NCBI RefSeq assembly: GCF_900637665.1
Contig: NZ_LR134386.1
Coordinates: 2,348,501-2,412,500, forward strand
Direction: 5' to 3'
Source of the DNA: Chryseobacterium nakagawai
GTDB taxonomy: Bacteria > Bacteroidota > Bacteroidia > Flavobacteriales > Weeksellaceae
Length of the DNA: 64,000 nt
Shown here: in pieces, positions 50,351 through 59,343 of the stretch
Numbering within the stretch: position 1 is the stretch's first letter
Layout of the letters: the number at the start of each line of letters is the position of its first letter
The notes under the pieces: model-generated
Databases searched by the model: none
What the model was told of the DNA's origin: nothing
What the model saw: only the letters and a program-made list of their open reading frames with translations
Program-made: the position numbers and the translations under genes

Positions 50351-51148
50351 TTAAAAAGTCTTACTGCTTTTCCTAAGATCCGAAGGCCTGGATTGTGTAA
50401 ACTCATGAAAGGTATCACTAAATGCACTAATTGAGCTATAACCAACATCATCAGCAATTTCGTTAATAGGTTTATCTGTATTGAGAAGCAACTCGATAGC
50501 CTTAATGATCCTTAATGTTTTCAGGTATTGAAGAAAAGAAATATCCATATCTGCTTTAAACAATCGGGACATAGAACGCTCACTCAATCCAAATCGGGCG
50601 CTTACATTAGCAAGAGTCAATTTTTCTCCCATATTCCATTCAAGATAAGAGACTATTTTCATCATTTGTTTATTGTGGGTCGCTGGAAGAATTATAGGTA
50701 GAGGCTGTTTATGGGTTTTAGGCAGGATCTTTTTCAATGCGACCAAGAACTCAAAATTTTCATCTTTATCAGTGACATGTTTTTCATCCCACATCTCCGT
50801 ATATTTAATCATCTGGATCAAAAGTTCCGAAGCGGGATATATTCCCAGTCTGCTATAAAAAGCATCTGAAACATCATCATGAGCATAAAAATAAAGAGAA
50901 CGCAGAACAGTGGCAGTATGCCCAATTTCCAGAATATGTTCCATACCCTGTGGAATCCAAAAGAAATGTCTTGCAGGTACCACATATGTCCTGTTATTGA
51001 TGGTGATATAAGCAATACCGCCTTCTACATAGCTTAATTGCCCTTTTGTATGTTTATGAAACGGAATCAGTTTCTCTGATTTTTCATGCATGACGAATAC
51101 ACTTTTCTCATGTTTGTCGATGTCCGGAAGTGCTGCAATTAATCCCAT
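50351..51148 (-). CDS. AraC-family regulator, divergent from the efflux operon
   Basis: ATG 51148 (MGLIAALPDIDKHEKSVFVM) is preferred to 51178, because the extra residues are not part of the fold. The 265-residue protein has a cupin sensor domain (FHKHTKGQLSYVEGGIAYIT, YVVPARHFFWIPQGMEHILE) and a C-terminal AraC HTH pair (LTLANVSARFGLSERSMSRL; INEIADDVGYSSISAFSDTF). It is transcribed away from the TolC/HlyD/MFS operon and is its likely regulator. Confidence 0.85.
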   Translation of the reverse strand: MGLIAALPDIDKHEKSVFVMHEKSEKLIPFHKHTKGQLSYVEGGIAYITINNRTYVVPARHFFWIPQGMEHILEIGHTATVLRSLYFYAHDDVSDAFYSRLGIYPASELLIQMIKYTEMWDEKHVTDKDENFEFLVALKKILPKTHKQPLPIILPATHNKQMMKIVSYLEWNMGEKLTLANVSARFGLSERSMSRLFKADMDISFLQYLKTLRIIKAIELLLNTDKPINEIADDVGYSSISAFSDTFHEFTQSRPSDLRKSSKTF

Positions 51149-51280
51149 ATCAAAACTAAAATACTGATGAAAATGCAAATATAATCATTTGGCCGGAATC
51201 ATGTAAAAGTTGACTATTTTAGATAAAAATAATTTCAGGATTGCCAATAAATTTGCAGTGCAATAATTCGAAAAATTCAA

Positions 51281-52603
51281 ATGAAAATTTATGTCACCGG
51301 ATTGCTGATGTTGGGAGCTTCCTACACTTTATCAGCTCAGACAGGCAGTCCACGAAATGATACCATCCGAATCTCCCTAAAAGACGCATGGCAAATAGCT
51401 GAAGAAAACAGCCGTCATATTAAAATCAACACCATCAGTGTAGACATTGCCGAAACAGAAGTAAAAGATGCCAAACGAGAACGGCTCCCGGAAATACAAG
51501 TCAAAGGATCTGCTGAAAAAGCTTCCAACATCCCTATCTATGAAAACGGAATTTTTTCTAAACCTACCCAACACGAGGTGATCCACACCCTTTACAGAGT
51601 CGGAGCCGATTTTTATCTGAATATTTACAACGGAAATAAGCTCAATCTTAAAATCAAGGAAAACCAAACTTTGCAGAAAGTCAAAGAAATTAAGAAAGAA
51701 CAGGCGATTTCCGATATCCATTACAAAACAGCAACCCTTTATCTTGAACTTCAGAAAACATTAATCTTCAGGGATCTTATCAAACAGGATATAAAAGATC
51801 AGGAGGTACAGCTTAAAGAAATTAAGTCTTTATATAAAAACGGAGTAGTTCTAAAAAGTGATGTTTTAAGAATAGAACTTGAACTTTCGAAACGTAAAAT
51901 GACCTTGGTGACTATTGAAAATGATATTCTGATTGCCATGCAGAAACTGAATATTATTTTAGGAGTTCCTGATGAGGAGGTCGTTATCCCGGAAAGTCCT
52001 TCTAATCAATGGGATGCCAATACTACCTATGCAGATTATCTGAAATTGGCGCTGGCTCATTCATTCGATTATCATGTTTCTGAACAGCAGACTGAATTAA
52101 GCAAGCTCAGACTGAAACAGGTTAAAGCCAATGTAAGGCCTAAAGTCGGGATGTATGGTGAGTTTTATTACGCCAATCCGCAGATCTTCCTTTACCCATA
52201 CAATCCATATTGGTATTCATTGGGAATTGTTGGGGTAAAGGCTTCATTTTCGATCTCATCACTGTATCACAATACTAATAAAGTAAAGGCGGCTAAGCTT
52301 GAATTTGAAAAAGAAGAGGAAGTTCATAAAGATACTGAAGACAAGGTAAGACAACAGGTAAAAGAAGCTTATTTGAGATATCAGGAAGCGCTTGAACAGA
52401 TCAAGGTTGCTGAAACCAATGTTGCGCAGGCTAAGGAGAATGCACGTATTATTAAAAATACTTACTTCAATCAGACTTCCCTTATTACAGAACTTTTAGA
52501 TGCGGATATCCAGCTTCTTCAGACAAAATTTGAATTGGAAGCGGCAAAAATCATGGCACAGAATAATTATTATTTACTACAAAATATTACAGGCATTTTA
52601 TAA
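51281..52603 (+). CDS. TolC-family outer-membrane efflux protein
   Basis: 440 residues: signal peptide (MKIYVTGLLMLGASYTLSAQ), then the duplicated TolC helical repeats: IRISLKDAWQIAEENSRHIK, QKEIKSLYKNGVVLKSDVLR, and in the second half EKVAETNVAQAKENARIIKN with ITELLDADIQLLQTKFELE. It forms the outer-membrane channel of a tripartite pump whose other parts follow at once. TAAATTTG at 51248-51255 may be the -7 element; its -33 partner is unclear. Confidence 0.9.
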   Translation: MKIYVTGLLMLGASYTLSAQTGSPRNDTIRISLKDAWQIAEENSRHIKINTISVDIAETEVKDAKRERLPEIQVKGSAEKASNIPIYENGIFSKPTQHEVIHTLYRVGADFYLNIYNGNKLNLKIKENQTLQKVKEIKKEQAISDIHYKTATLYLELQKTLIFRDLIKQDIKDQEVQLKEIKSLYKNGVVLKSDVLRIELELSKRKMTLVTIENDILIAMQKLNIILGVPDEEVVIPESPSNQWDANTTYADYLKLALAHSFDYHVSEQQTELSKLRLKQVKANVRPKVGMYGEFYYANPQIFLYPYNPYWYSLGIVGVKASFSISSLYHNTNKVKAAKLEFEKEEEVHKDTEDKVRQQVKEAYLRYQEALEQIKVAETNVAQAKENARIIKNTYFNQTSLITELLDADIQLLQTKFELEAAKIMAQNNYYLLQNITGIL

Positions 52604-52607
52604 TACA

Positions 52608-53666
52608 ATGAAAAAAAAATATACCCCTACCGATAGGTTGATCACAAAGATCACAGGATGGATTTCAGTTTTAATCGTTGCCGCACTTGCTGTTTGGGGC
52701 GGTTTTACCCTAAAAAATTATTACAGATATGAGCAGACCAATGACGCTCAGATTCAGGAATATGTGAATCCGGTTATTTCAAGAGCTGGCGGTTTCATCG
52801 TGGCTGTAAAATTTGAGGAAAATCAGGAAGTTAAAAAAGGAGATACTCTTTTATTGATTGATAACCGTGAGTATGTTCTTCAGCAAAAACAAACTCAGGC
52901 AGCCCTTCAGAAAGCCCGTGCACAGCTAAAAGTTTTACAGAGTAATACGGGGACTACAAAGAAAGAAGCTGCAGCTGCACAGGCACAGGTAGATGCCAGT
53001 AAGGCAAAAGTCTGGAAACAACAGCTTGATTACAACCGTTATAAAAAGCTTTACGATGAAGAATCGGCCACAAAACAGAGACTTGAAGATGTGAAAGCAA
53101 CCCTGGATGTGAATGAAAGTGATTATCAATCGTCTAAGGATAATTATGCGGCTTCTGTATCTAAAATTAATGATATTCAGACTGAAAAAACAGTGGTACA
53201 GGCTGAAATTGCAAGACTGGAAGCTTTATTAGACCGTCATAAATTAGACGTAAGTTATACCGCAGTAGTTGCTTCTTATGATGGAAGAATGGGAAGACGA
53301 ACCGTTGAAGTAGGGCAGATGATTGATGCGGGAGAAACGCTGGCATTCATTGTTAATAATGAAACCGATAAATGGGTGGTTGCGAATTACAAGGAAACCC
53401 AAATCAAGGATATGAAAATTGGAGATCAGGTGAAAATTGTTGCAGACTCTTATCCTGACAAAGAATTTCAAGGAACTATTATTTCATTATCACCGGCTAC
53501 AGGCTCCAGTTTTTCATTATTGCCGCCTGATAACTCCACGGGGAACTATGTGAAAATTGTACAGCGTATTCCTGTTAGGATCAAAGTAGATGGGAAAAGA
53601 AGAGATATAGATATTCTCAAGATGGGAATGAATGTAAACGTATATGCCCATAAAAAGCATTCCTAA
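52608..53666 (+). CDS. HlyD/EmrA-family membrane fusion protein
   Basis: ATG 52608 (MKKKYTPTDRLITKITGWIS) gives an N-terminal membrane anchor; the frame runs further up only inside the TolC gene. The 352-residue protein has the biotinyl-lipoyl-like strands (NPVISRAGGFIVAVKFEENQ, KKGDTLLLIDNREYVLQQ), a long coiled-coil hairpin (about 90-200) and the matching barrel end. It links the MFS transporter with the TolC channel. It starts 4 bp after the TolC gene and overlaps the MFS gene by one base. Confidence 0.9.
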   Translation: MKKKYTPTDRLITKITGWISVLIVAALAVWGGFTLKNYYRYEQTNDAQIQEYVNPVISRAGGFIVAVKFEENQEVKKGDTLLLIDNREYVLQQKQTQAALQKARAQLKVLQSNTGTTKKEAAAAQAQVDASKAKVWKQQLDYNRYKKLYDEESATKQRLEDVKATLDVNESDYQSSKDNYAASVSKINDIQTEKTVVQAEIARLEALLDRHKLDVSYTAVVASYDGRMGRRTVEVGQMIDAGETLAFIVNNETDKWVVANYKETQIKDMKIGDQVKIVADSYPDKEFQGTIISLSPATGSSFSLLPPDNSTGNYVKIVQRIPVRIKVDGKRRDIDILKMGMNVNVYAHKKHS

Positions 53667-55258
53667 TGGCTAAAAGACAAATGCCTTTTTTTAAAAGATG
53701 GGTGCCGGAATGGCTGGTGAAAATTATTCTTTTCTCCATGACTTTACCGGGAATTATCATCTTCTTCCTGCCGTTGACCAATATTAATGCCGCAGCAGGA
53801 TATTACGGAAGCGAACCTGCTGATATTCAGTTTTCAGTGGCATTATTCTATGCCGGATATGTTGGGTTTTACTGTCTGGAAAGAAGATTTTTTAGTTTTC
53901 TGGCGGCGAAAGAGTATTTTCTTTTATTTACCACTTTACAGATTATAGCTTGTCTTATATGTTACTTTACCCGCGAAGTTTACGTTCTTTTTCCTACACG
54001 TTTTATCCAGGGAATGTTGTTTGCGGGGAATGTCAATCTTTCATTAACTCTCATTTTTACCCGATTGAGCAGTGAAAGAGGGCGGGAAATCAGTTTTTCC
54101 GTATTTTTTGGAATTCTGATCTGTGCTTTACCCTTTAATAATCTGATTACAACAGACCTTATAGACTCTTATAATTTTAATATCGTTTATAAAACTGCCA
54201 TCTTTTCATATCTACCAGGTCTTATTTTTCTAACATTGGCCATGACGAATTACAGACCTAATGTGAGATTCCATTTGTATAAACTGGATTGGCAGAGCTT
54301 TGTGGTTTTCAGTATTATTTTGGTGTTGGTAGGATATATAACCATTTTCGGACAGGAATATTATTGGCTGGAAGATAGCCGGATTTTAGGAAGTATAATA
54401 GGCATCATTGTATTGGTAGGAATATCGATTTTCCGTCAGCGTTCGATTAAAAGACCTTATATAGACCTCCGGATTTTCAAATACAGAAATTTTAAAGTAG
54501 GACTGTTGATTCTCTTTGTGATGTACATTTGCCGTTTCGCATCAGGAATTACAAACAGCTTTTTTGCATCAGAACTGCATTTGGATCCGTTTTATATCTC
54601 TTATATCAATGTTTTTAATCTTTCTGGATTAATCGTTGGAGTCATCATTGCCTGTTGTATGGTTTTACAGAAAAAAAGAATACAATATATCTGGGGACCG
54701 GGTTTTTTGATGTTGCTGCTGTTTCATGCATTGATGTATTATTCCTTTGATGTACAGGCTGATGAATTCAATTATTATATACCATTATTTCTTCAAGGAT
54801 TAGGCGTGGGATTAATTATGGTTCCAACGATTATTTTCATTATATCATCAGTTCCTGCTTCTATTGGTCCATCTGCTGCTGCAACAGCTTTAGCGATCCG
54901 TTATTTTGGCTTCTGTGCCAGTATCGCATTGATCAATTTTTTTGAGCTTTTCGAAAAAAGTCGTCACTACAATGCTTTTCAAGATCATGTAACGGCGGTT
55001 GACCCTTTTGTAAAAGACTTCCTTCATAAGCAAACCTCTAAACTTACTGCGAAAGGTATGCTTGAGGACCATGCGGTAAAAGCTTCCAATAAATTATTGG
55101 TAGGAAGATTAAATGTTCAGAATCATGTACGTTTTGCTATGGATTATTACGAAATGATGGTCTGGCTATTAGCAGGTGTTTTACTGCTGATTATTCTTTT
55201 TCCCTATCTGAACCGCACCGCACTTTATTTGAAATCCCGCAGGTTATCTCCTGCATAA
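53666..55258 (+). CDS. MFS drug transporter, EmrB/DHA2 type
   Basis: 530 residues with about 14 membrane segments, the DHA2 layout. Typical pieces are FYAGYVGFYCLERRFFSFLA, FIQGMLFAGNVNLSLTLIFT and FLQGLGVGLIMVPTIIFIIS (motif C-like GxxxGxxxxP). With the TolC and HlyD genes it makes a three-part proton-driven pump for drugs, bile-type detergents or fatty acids; the real substrate is unknown. Terminator at 55310-55343. Confidence 0.88.
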   Translation: MAKRQMPFFKRWVPEWLVKIILFSMTLPGIIIFFLPLTNINAAAGYYGSEPADIQFSVALFYAGYVGFYCLERRFFSFLAAKEYFLLFTTLQIIACLICYFTREVYVLFPTRFIQGMLFAGNVNLSLTLIFTRLSSERGREISFSVFFGILICALPFNNLITTDLIDSYNFNIVYKTAIFSYLPGLIFLTLAMTNYRPNVRFHLYKLDWQSFVVFSIILVLVGYITIFGQEYYWLEDSRILGSIIGIIVLVGISIFRQRSIKRPYIDLRIFKYRNFKVGLLILFVMYICRFASGITNSFFASELHLDPFYISYINVFNLSGLIVGVIIACCMVLQKKRIQYIWGPGFLMLLLFHALMYYSFDVQADEFNYYIPLFLQGLGVGLIMVPTIIFIISSVPASIGPSAAATALAIRYFGFCASIALINFFELFEKSRHYNAFQDHVTAVDPFVKDFLHKQTSKLTAKGMLEDHAVKASNKLLVGRLNVQNHVRFAMDYYEMMVWLLAGVLLLIILFPYLNRTALYLKSRRLSPA

Positions 55259-55309
55259 ATATTTAGTTTAAAAGTATAGCTTATTAGCTAATTTTATAGT
55301 GAGAGTGCT

Positions 55310-55343
55310 GAGACTGTCTTTTAAGGCAGTCTCTTTTGTTTTG
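55310..55343 (+). terminator. Terminator of the efflux operon
   Basis: GAGACTG (55310-55316) and CAGTCTC (55327-55333) form the stem, followed by TTTTGTTTTG. Confidence 0.85.
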
Positions 55344-55392
55344 TTCAGGAAGGTAAAAACATAAAATGGCCGAAACTGTCTGTTATTTGTCA

Positions 55393-55423
55393 TTGCAGCC
55401 ATGTATCATTCTCAGTACATTTG
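55393..55423 (+). promoter_or_regulatory. Promoter of the GlxA-type regulator gene
   Basis: TTG (55393-55395), 20 bases, TACATTTG (55416-55423) fits the Bacteroidota TTG / TAnnTTTG pattern and lies 18 bp before the ATG. Confidence 0.65.
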
Positions 55424-55441
55424 TAGTATACAGATTGATAC

Positions 55442-56443
55442 ATGGAAAATGCAGGAAAATATTCAGGAATAAAAAATATAGCAATTTTGGTCTTGCCCCA
55501 GGTCCAGTTATTGGATGTTGCTGGTCCCTGCGATGTATTCATAGCTGCCAATTTCTTTTTGACGGATACTCAATATGGTTTAAAATATCAGGTCCATCTG
55601 ATATCCGGCACTTCAGATAAAATAATTTATTCTGGTTCAGGAATTCCTTTAATCTGCAGTTATACCATTTATGATATAGATTTTCCGATAGATACTTTAT
55701 TGGTTGCGGGTACTGATTTGAGCATATTAGATGACGTTAATCCTGAAATTTATGGTTATCTACAAAATATAATGGGAGAAGTAAGACGGTTAGGATCAGT
55801 ATGTGTAGGTGCATTTATTTTAGCGAAAGCTGGGTTGCTGACGGGAAAACAAGTGACAACTCACTGGAAATATGCTGATATTCTACAGCGGACTTATCCT
55901 GATCTGAACGTCAATATCAATCCTTTTTTTATCTATAATCAGGGAATATACACTTCAGGAGGCGTTTCTTCCGGAATAGATCTGGCACTAGCTCTATTGG
56001 AAGAAGATTTTGGAAAACCAATAGCTTCTGAGGTGGCGAAACATCTCGTTTTGCATTTGAAAAGACCTGGAGTGCAGTCTCAGTTTGGAAATGCTATTTC
56101 CGATTATGGAACATTGTCTCCGTTCACCAAGGAAATCAGGGATTTGCTTAAAGATAAGCTCGGGCAGGTCATCAGTATAGAATTTATGGCAGAATCTGTA
56201 CATATGAGTGTCCGTAATTTCTCCAGAGTATTTTTGAAAGAATCAGGAATGACTCCCGGTAAGTTTCTTGAAAAAATGAGACTGGATCAGGCTAAAAATA
56301 TGTTGGAATATACAGAAATGAGTATCGATATGATTGCTGAAAAATGTGGTTTTGGTACTGTAGCTTCTCTTCGGCGGTTATTTTTGAAATACCTCTTTAT
56401 TTCTCCGTCACAATACCGGAAAACATCTAAAGGAACAATATAA
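55442..56443 (+). CDS. GlxA-type regulator: DJ-1/PfpI domain fused to AraC HTH
   Basis: 333 residues. The first about 195 are a DJ-1/PfpI domain (NIAILVLPQVQLLDVAGPCD, TLLVAGTDLSILDD, GSVCVGAFILAKAGLLTGKQ with the nucleophile-elbow Cys). The last 100 are an AraC HTH (FMAESVHMSVRNFSRVFLKE, IAEKCGFGTVASLRRLFLKY). GlxA-like proteins regulate catabolic genes after sensing a metabolite. The PfpI protein encoded next shares its first domain, so one may have arisen from the other, or they may act on the same compound. Confidence 0.9.
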   Translation: MENAGKYSGIKNIAILVLPQVQLLDVAGPCDVFIAANFFLTDTQYGLKYQVHLISGTSDKIIYSGSGIPLICSYTIYDIDFPIDTLLVAGTDLSILDDVNPEIYGYLQNIMGEVRRLGSVCVGAFILAKAGLLTGKQVTTHWKYADILQRTYPDLNVNINPFFIYNQGIYTSGGVSSGIDLALALLEEDFGKPIASEVAKHLVLHLKRPGVQSQFGNAISDYGTLSPFTKEIRDLLKDKLGQVISIEFMAESVHMSVRNFSRVFLKESGMTPGKFLEKMRLDQAKNMLEYTEMSIDMIAEKCGFGTVASLRRLFLKYLFISPSQYRKTSKGTI

Positions 56444-56536
56444 TTCTTTTACTTTTTTAATTTTTAAAGCTGATAATCAATGGTCAGCGAGGAAAACTGT
56501 GCCCTTATTTAAACTATTAATTTTTTAGAATATTAT

Positions 56537-57166
56537 ATGAATCAACAAAAGAACAAGACAATGAATGTAGCATTTCTGATTTATGATCAGGTAGAAGCCC
56601 TTGATCTGAATGGTCCATTGGATGTATTTATTAAGGCGAATGTAATCGCTGAAGGAAGCTATAACTGTTATACTGTTGGAAAAACTAAAGACGCTGTATT
56701 TATGGAAGCAAATACGATGGCGATCATTCCAACATATACTATACAAACAGCTCCTCAACCGGATATGATTGTCATACCGGGTGCCAATCCGGACCGTGTG
56801 ATGGAATATCTGCAGGATGATGGCTTTCAGAAAACGGTGATGCAATGGGTGAAAGATTTGTATCATCATGGAATTACTGTTTTCACTGTCTGTACAGGAA
56901 GTATGCATTTATCTAAAACAGGCATTTTAGATCATCATGAAATTACGACCCATTCTATGTTGCTGGATACTTTAGAGCAACATAATCCGAAGAGTACGGT
57001 GAAAAGAAATGTACGTTTTGTAGATCAGGGCCAGTTGATTACTACAGCGGGAATAACAGCAGGAATAGACGCTGCGTTATATTTGGTGGAAAAACATCAT
57101 GGAAAAAAATTGACAGATACTATTGTGTCGCTTTTTGAATATCAGCAGAAAGAGTTTAGACACTAA
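56537..57166 (+). CDS. DJ-1/PfpI-family protein
   Basis: 209 residues: NVAFLIYDQVEALDLNGPLD, VIPGANPDRVMEYL, and the nucleophile-elbow Cys in ITVFTVCTGSMHLSKTGILD, followed by GITAGIDAALYLVEKHHGKK. This is the domain of the GlxA-type neighbour without its HTH. Members hydrate isonitriles (isocyanide hydratase) or act as chaperone/glyoxalase; which one is not decided here. ATG 56561 is a possible later start. It lies 93 bp behind the regulator and is its probable target. Confidence 0.85.
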   Translation: MNQQKNKTMNVAFLIYDQVEALDLNGPLDVFIKANVIAEGSYNCYTVGKTKDAVFMEANTMAIIPTYTIQTAPQPDMIVIPGANPDRVMEYLQDDGFQKTVMQWVKDLYHHGITVFTVCTGSMHLSKTGILDHHEITTHSMLLDTLEQHNPKSTVKRNVRFVDQGQLITTAGITAGIDAALYLVEKHHGKKLTDTIVSLFEYQQKEFRH

Positions 57167-57256
57167 TGTTACAAATTATTAGGTATTTTATTATTTAAAA
57201 ATGAAGATTAAAAATCAGTGTAATCTGTGAAATCTGCGTGAGATTTTAGATTAAGA

Positions 57257-57287
57257 AGTTTCGGCGGGCCAAAGGCCCGCCGAAACT
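57257..57287. terminator. GC-rich bidirectional hairpin between convergent genes
   Basis: AGTTTCGGCGGGCC (57257-57270) and GGCCCGCCGAAACT (57274-57287) form a perfect 14-bp stem with an AAA loop, very GC-rich for this genome. It lies between the stops of the PfpI gene and the S66 peptidase gene. T-runs are short on both sides. Confidence 0.65.
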
Positions 57288-57307
57288 GTTTTATAAAAAA
57301 TAAGCCT

Positions 57308-58342
57308 TTACAGAACTCCGCTTTCCAATATAGAAAAAGTCTTATCTACACAATTAATTTCTGCCAATCTTCCATAAGGAACGGTAAAAGTAGGGCAGGT
57401 ATGGCCAAAATCCATTTGTGTAATGACAGGTAAATCATATAAGCCCTCTTCATCTAATACTTTTAATAATTCTATTTCATATTCTTCAGCATACAGATTG
57501 TCATAAGGTCTTCCGAAAATAATTCCTTTGGCATTTTTCAGAATTCCGGTTGCGGCATAATTCCGAAGCCAATATCTGAAATAATCAGGGTGTGGTTTCC
57601 CTTCTGATGTTTCAAAAAACAGGATGCAGTTTTTCCAGACTTCGGCATCTGGCCAATATTCGGTTCCTTTAAGCATTTCCAATACTTCCATACATCCACC
57701 AATCAATGGTCCCTGAACGATAGAATTTCCTCTGATAAAACGCCATCCTGATGGTAGGGTCAGTTTTCTTTTTATATCCTGTAAGGAAACATCAAACCAA
57801 TCGAGGAATTCAGTAGTCCAGCCTTCTGGGTTCGGATGAATTTGTCCAATAATAGAAGGAGAGAACAGTGTTTGTCTGATATCATTGATTTGGTAATCAT
57901 GCATTACTACATTTTCTGCAAAACCAACCAATAGGGAAGTGCCGTAAAATGAGCTTAGACCTGCTTTGAGGCATATGAAATGGGTAATCGTACTGTCGGA
58001 AAACCCAAGAAATATTTTAGGATTATTTTTAATGATATCAAGATCAATGTATTTCAGCATCCGGATACTGTCATCTCCACCAATATTTGAGATAATGGCT
58101 TTTATGGCAGGATCTGAAAATGCTTCCATAAGGTCATTAGCTCTCGCTTCCGGATTTTTATAGATCCATTGTGCAGATTGTAGTGCATGTTTAGTTTCGG
58201 TAACTTCCAGATTAAAAACCTGATTCAGTCGTTTTTTACCTTTTGAATATCGGTGTGGCAGTTCGCCGGCAGCACCCCATGACATGGAAATGCTTGCCAC
58301 TTTATCACCATCAACTAATCTTTTAGGAGTAATTAATTTCAT
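57308..58342 (-). CDS. S66-family LD-carboxypeptidase (MccF-like)
   Basis: 344 residues. The nucleophile Ser lies in KIFLGFSDSTITH; Glu in CILFFETSEGKPHP and His in TQMDFGHTCPTFTVPYG complete the Ser-Glu-His triad. The first strands (VDGDKVASISMSWGA) fit the family. MccF-like members cleave microcin C7-like nucleotide-peptides and other aminoacyl-adenylates; true LD-carboxypeptidases trim cell-wall tetrapeptides. Length and the inserted loop favour the MccF side. No signal peptide, so it acts inside the cell. It is a single gene. Confidence 0.85.
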   Translation of the reverse strand: MKLITPKRLVDGDKVASISMSWGAAGELPHRYSKGKKRLNQVFNLEVTETKHALQSAQWIYKNPEARANDLMEAFSDPAIKAIISNIGGDDSIRMLKYIDLDIIKNNPKIFLGFSDSTITHFICLKAGLSSFYGTSLLVGFAENVVMHDYQINDIRQTLFSPSIIGQIHPNPEGWTTEFLDWFDVSLQDIKRKLTLPSGWRFIRGNSIVQGPLIGGCMEVLEMLKGTEYWPDAEVWKNCILFFETSEGKPHPDYFRYWLRNYAATGILKNAKGIIFGRPYDNLYAEEYEIELLKVLDEEGLYDLPVITQMDFGHTCPTFTVPYGRLAEINCVDKTFSILESGVL

Positions 58343-58665
58343 AAATATTGACTTATAAAGCAGAAAGCTATGATTGGTAAAGGTTTATTTTGTTGGAAAA
58401 CTAAACCCATCATGAATCTCTATGACCATTTTGTTCAAAAATAGAACATCTTTATAAGAAATCCAATGAACAGTAATAGAAAAGAGAATAAAGTGGATTT
58501 TATTAGGGGCTTAATCGATACAGATCCTAATAGAAATTGCCTGCGATTTCAATAAGCAGTACCATATTGTATTTTTTTGAAAAAAAAATAATTTTCATAA
58601 TTAATTTATAAACAGATATTTGCCGATTAGCAGCGAAATTTTATGATAAAAAAGCGTTATAAATC
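58343..58665. other. Intergenic, about 320 bp, no gene seen
   Basis: AT-rich spacer upstream of the tRNA-Lys promoter. There is no supported frame. Confidence 0.5.
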
Positions 58666-58695
58666 TTGGATTTAAAAGAGATTTTTCTATCTTTG
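58666..58695 (+). promoter_or_regulatory. Promoter of the tRNA-Lys array
   Basis: TTG (58666-58668), 19 bases, TATCTTTG (58688-58695), an exact fit to the Bacteroidota TTG-N19-TAnnTTTG promoter, 43 bp before the first tRNA. It is the clearest promoter in the window. Confidence 0.8.
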
Positions 58696-58738
58696 CAGTC
58701 CCTTAAACAAAGGGATTTACTTAAAAAAGTAAGTGGCC

Positions 58739-58811
58739 GACTCGGTAGCTCAGCTGGTAGAGCAATACACTTTTAATGTATGGGTCCTGGGTTCGAATCC
58801 CAGCCGGGTCA
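58739..58811 (+). tRNA. tRNA-Lys (UUU), copy 1
   Basis: GACTCGG pairs with CCGGGTC in the acceptor stem; D-arm, anticodon loop CTTTTAA (UUU) and T-arm GGGTTCGAATCCC are complete. 73 bases. CCA is not encoded (CAA follows the discriminator). Confidence 0.95.
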
Positions 58812-58880
58812 CAAACAAAAAAACTACTGTTTTAGTGGTTTTTATTTAAGAAAAATATTTACTTGAAAAAGTAAGTGGCC

Positions 58881-58953
58881 GACTCGGTAGCTCAGCTGGT
58901 AGAGCAATACACTTTTAATGTATGGGTCCTGGGTTCGAATCCCAGCCGGGTCA
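58881..58953 (+). tRNA. tRNA-Lys (UUU), copy 2
   Basis: Identical to copy 1 over all 73 bases; starts exactly 142 bp after it. CCA is not encoded. Confidence 0.95.
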
Positions 58954-59022
58954 CAAACAAAAGAACTCCTGTTTTAGTAGTTTTTATTTAAGAAAAATAT
59001 TTACCTGAAAAAGTAAATGGCC

Positions 59023-59095
59023 GACTCGGTAGCTCAGCTGGTAGAGCAATACACTTTTAATGTATGGGTCCTGGGTTCGAATCCCAGCCGGGTCA
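59023..59095 (+). tRNA. tRNA-Lys (UUU), copy 3
   Basis: Identical 73-base body, exactly 142 bp after copy 2. Unlike the other copies it is followed directly by CCA (59096-59098), so this copy encodes its own 3' end. Confidence 0.95.
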
Positions 59096-59102
59096 CCAAT
59101 AC

Positions 59103-59136
59103 AAAGAACTACTGTTTCAGTAGTTCTTTTTTTGTT
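59103..59136 (+). terminator. Terminator of the tRNA-Lys array
   Basis: AAAGAACTACTG and CAGTAGTTCTTT form an 11- to 12-bp stem around TTT, followed by a T-run. Near copies of it lie between the tRNA genes (about 58819-58846 and 58961-58989) and again at 62471-62499. Confidence 0.85.
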
Positions 59137-59343
59137 TGGTCAATTATTTTTGGTGAACATATACATTCTTACTCCCTCTTATTATTTGTTTTTATCTCTT
59201 TGATATGTACCATCCTGAATACAGACAGATGCTTTGGAGCATATTTCAAGAGTTTAGAGTGCTATTTTCAATAAGAATTCCTATTCATTAATATCTACAA
59301 TTAATACTAGTATATTTATATCCTTAAAAATTACTAGAAATCC

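Noticed and set aside
59017..59274. 85-codon frame starting MADSVAQLVEQYTF
   Set aside because: It reads through tRNA-Lys copy 3 and its terminator; the first 25 residues are the translation of the tRNA.
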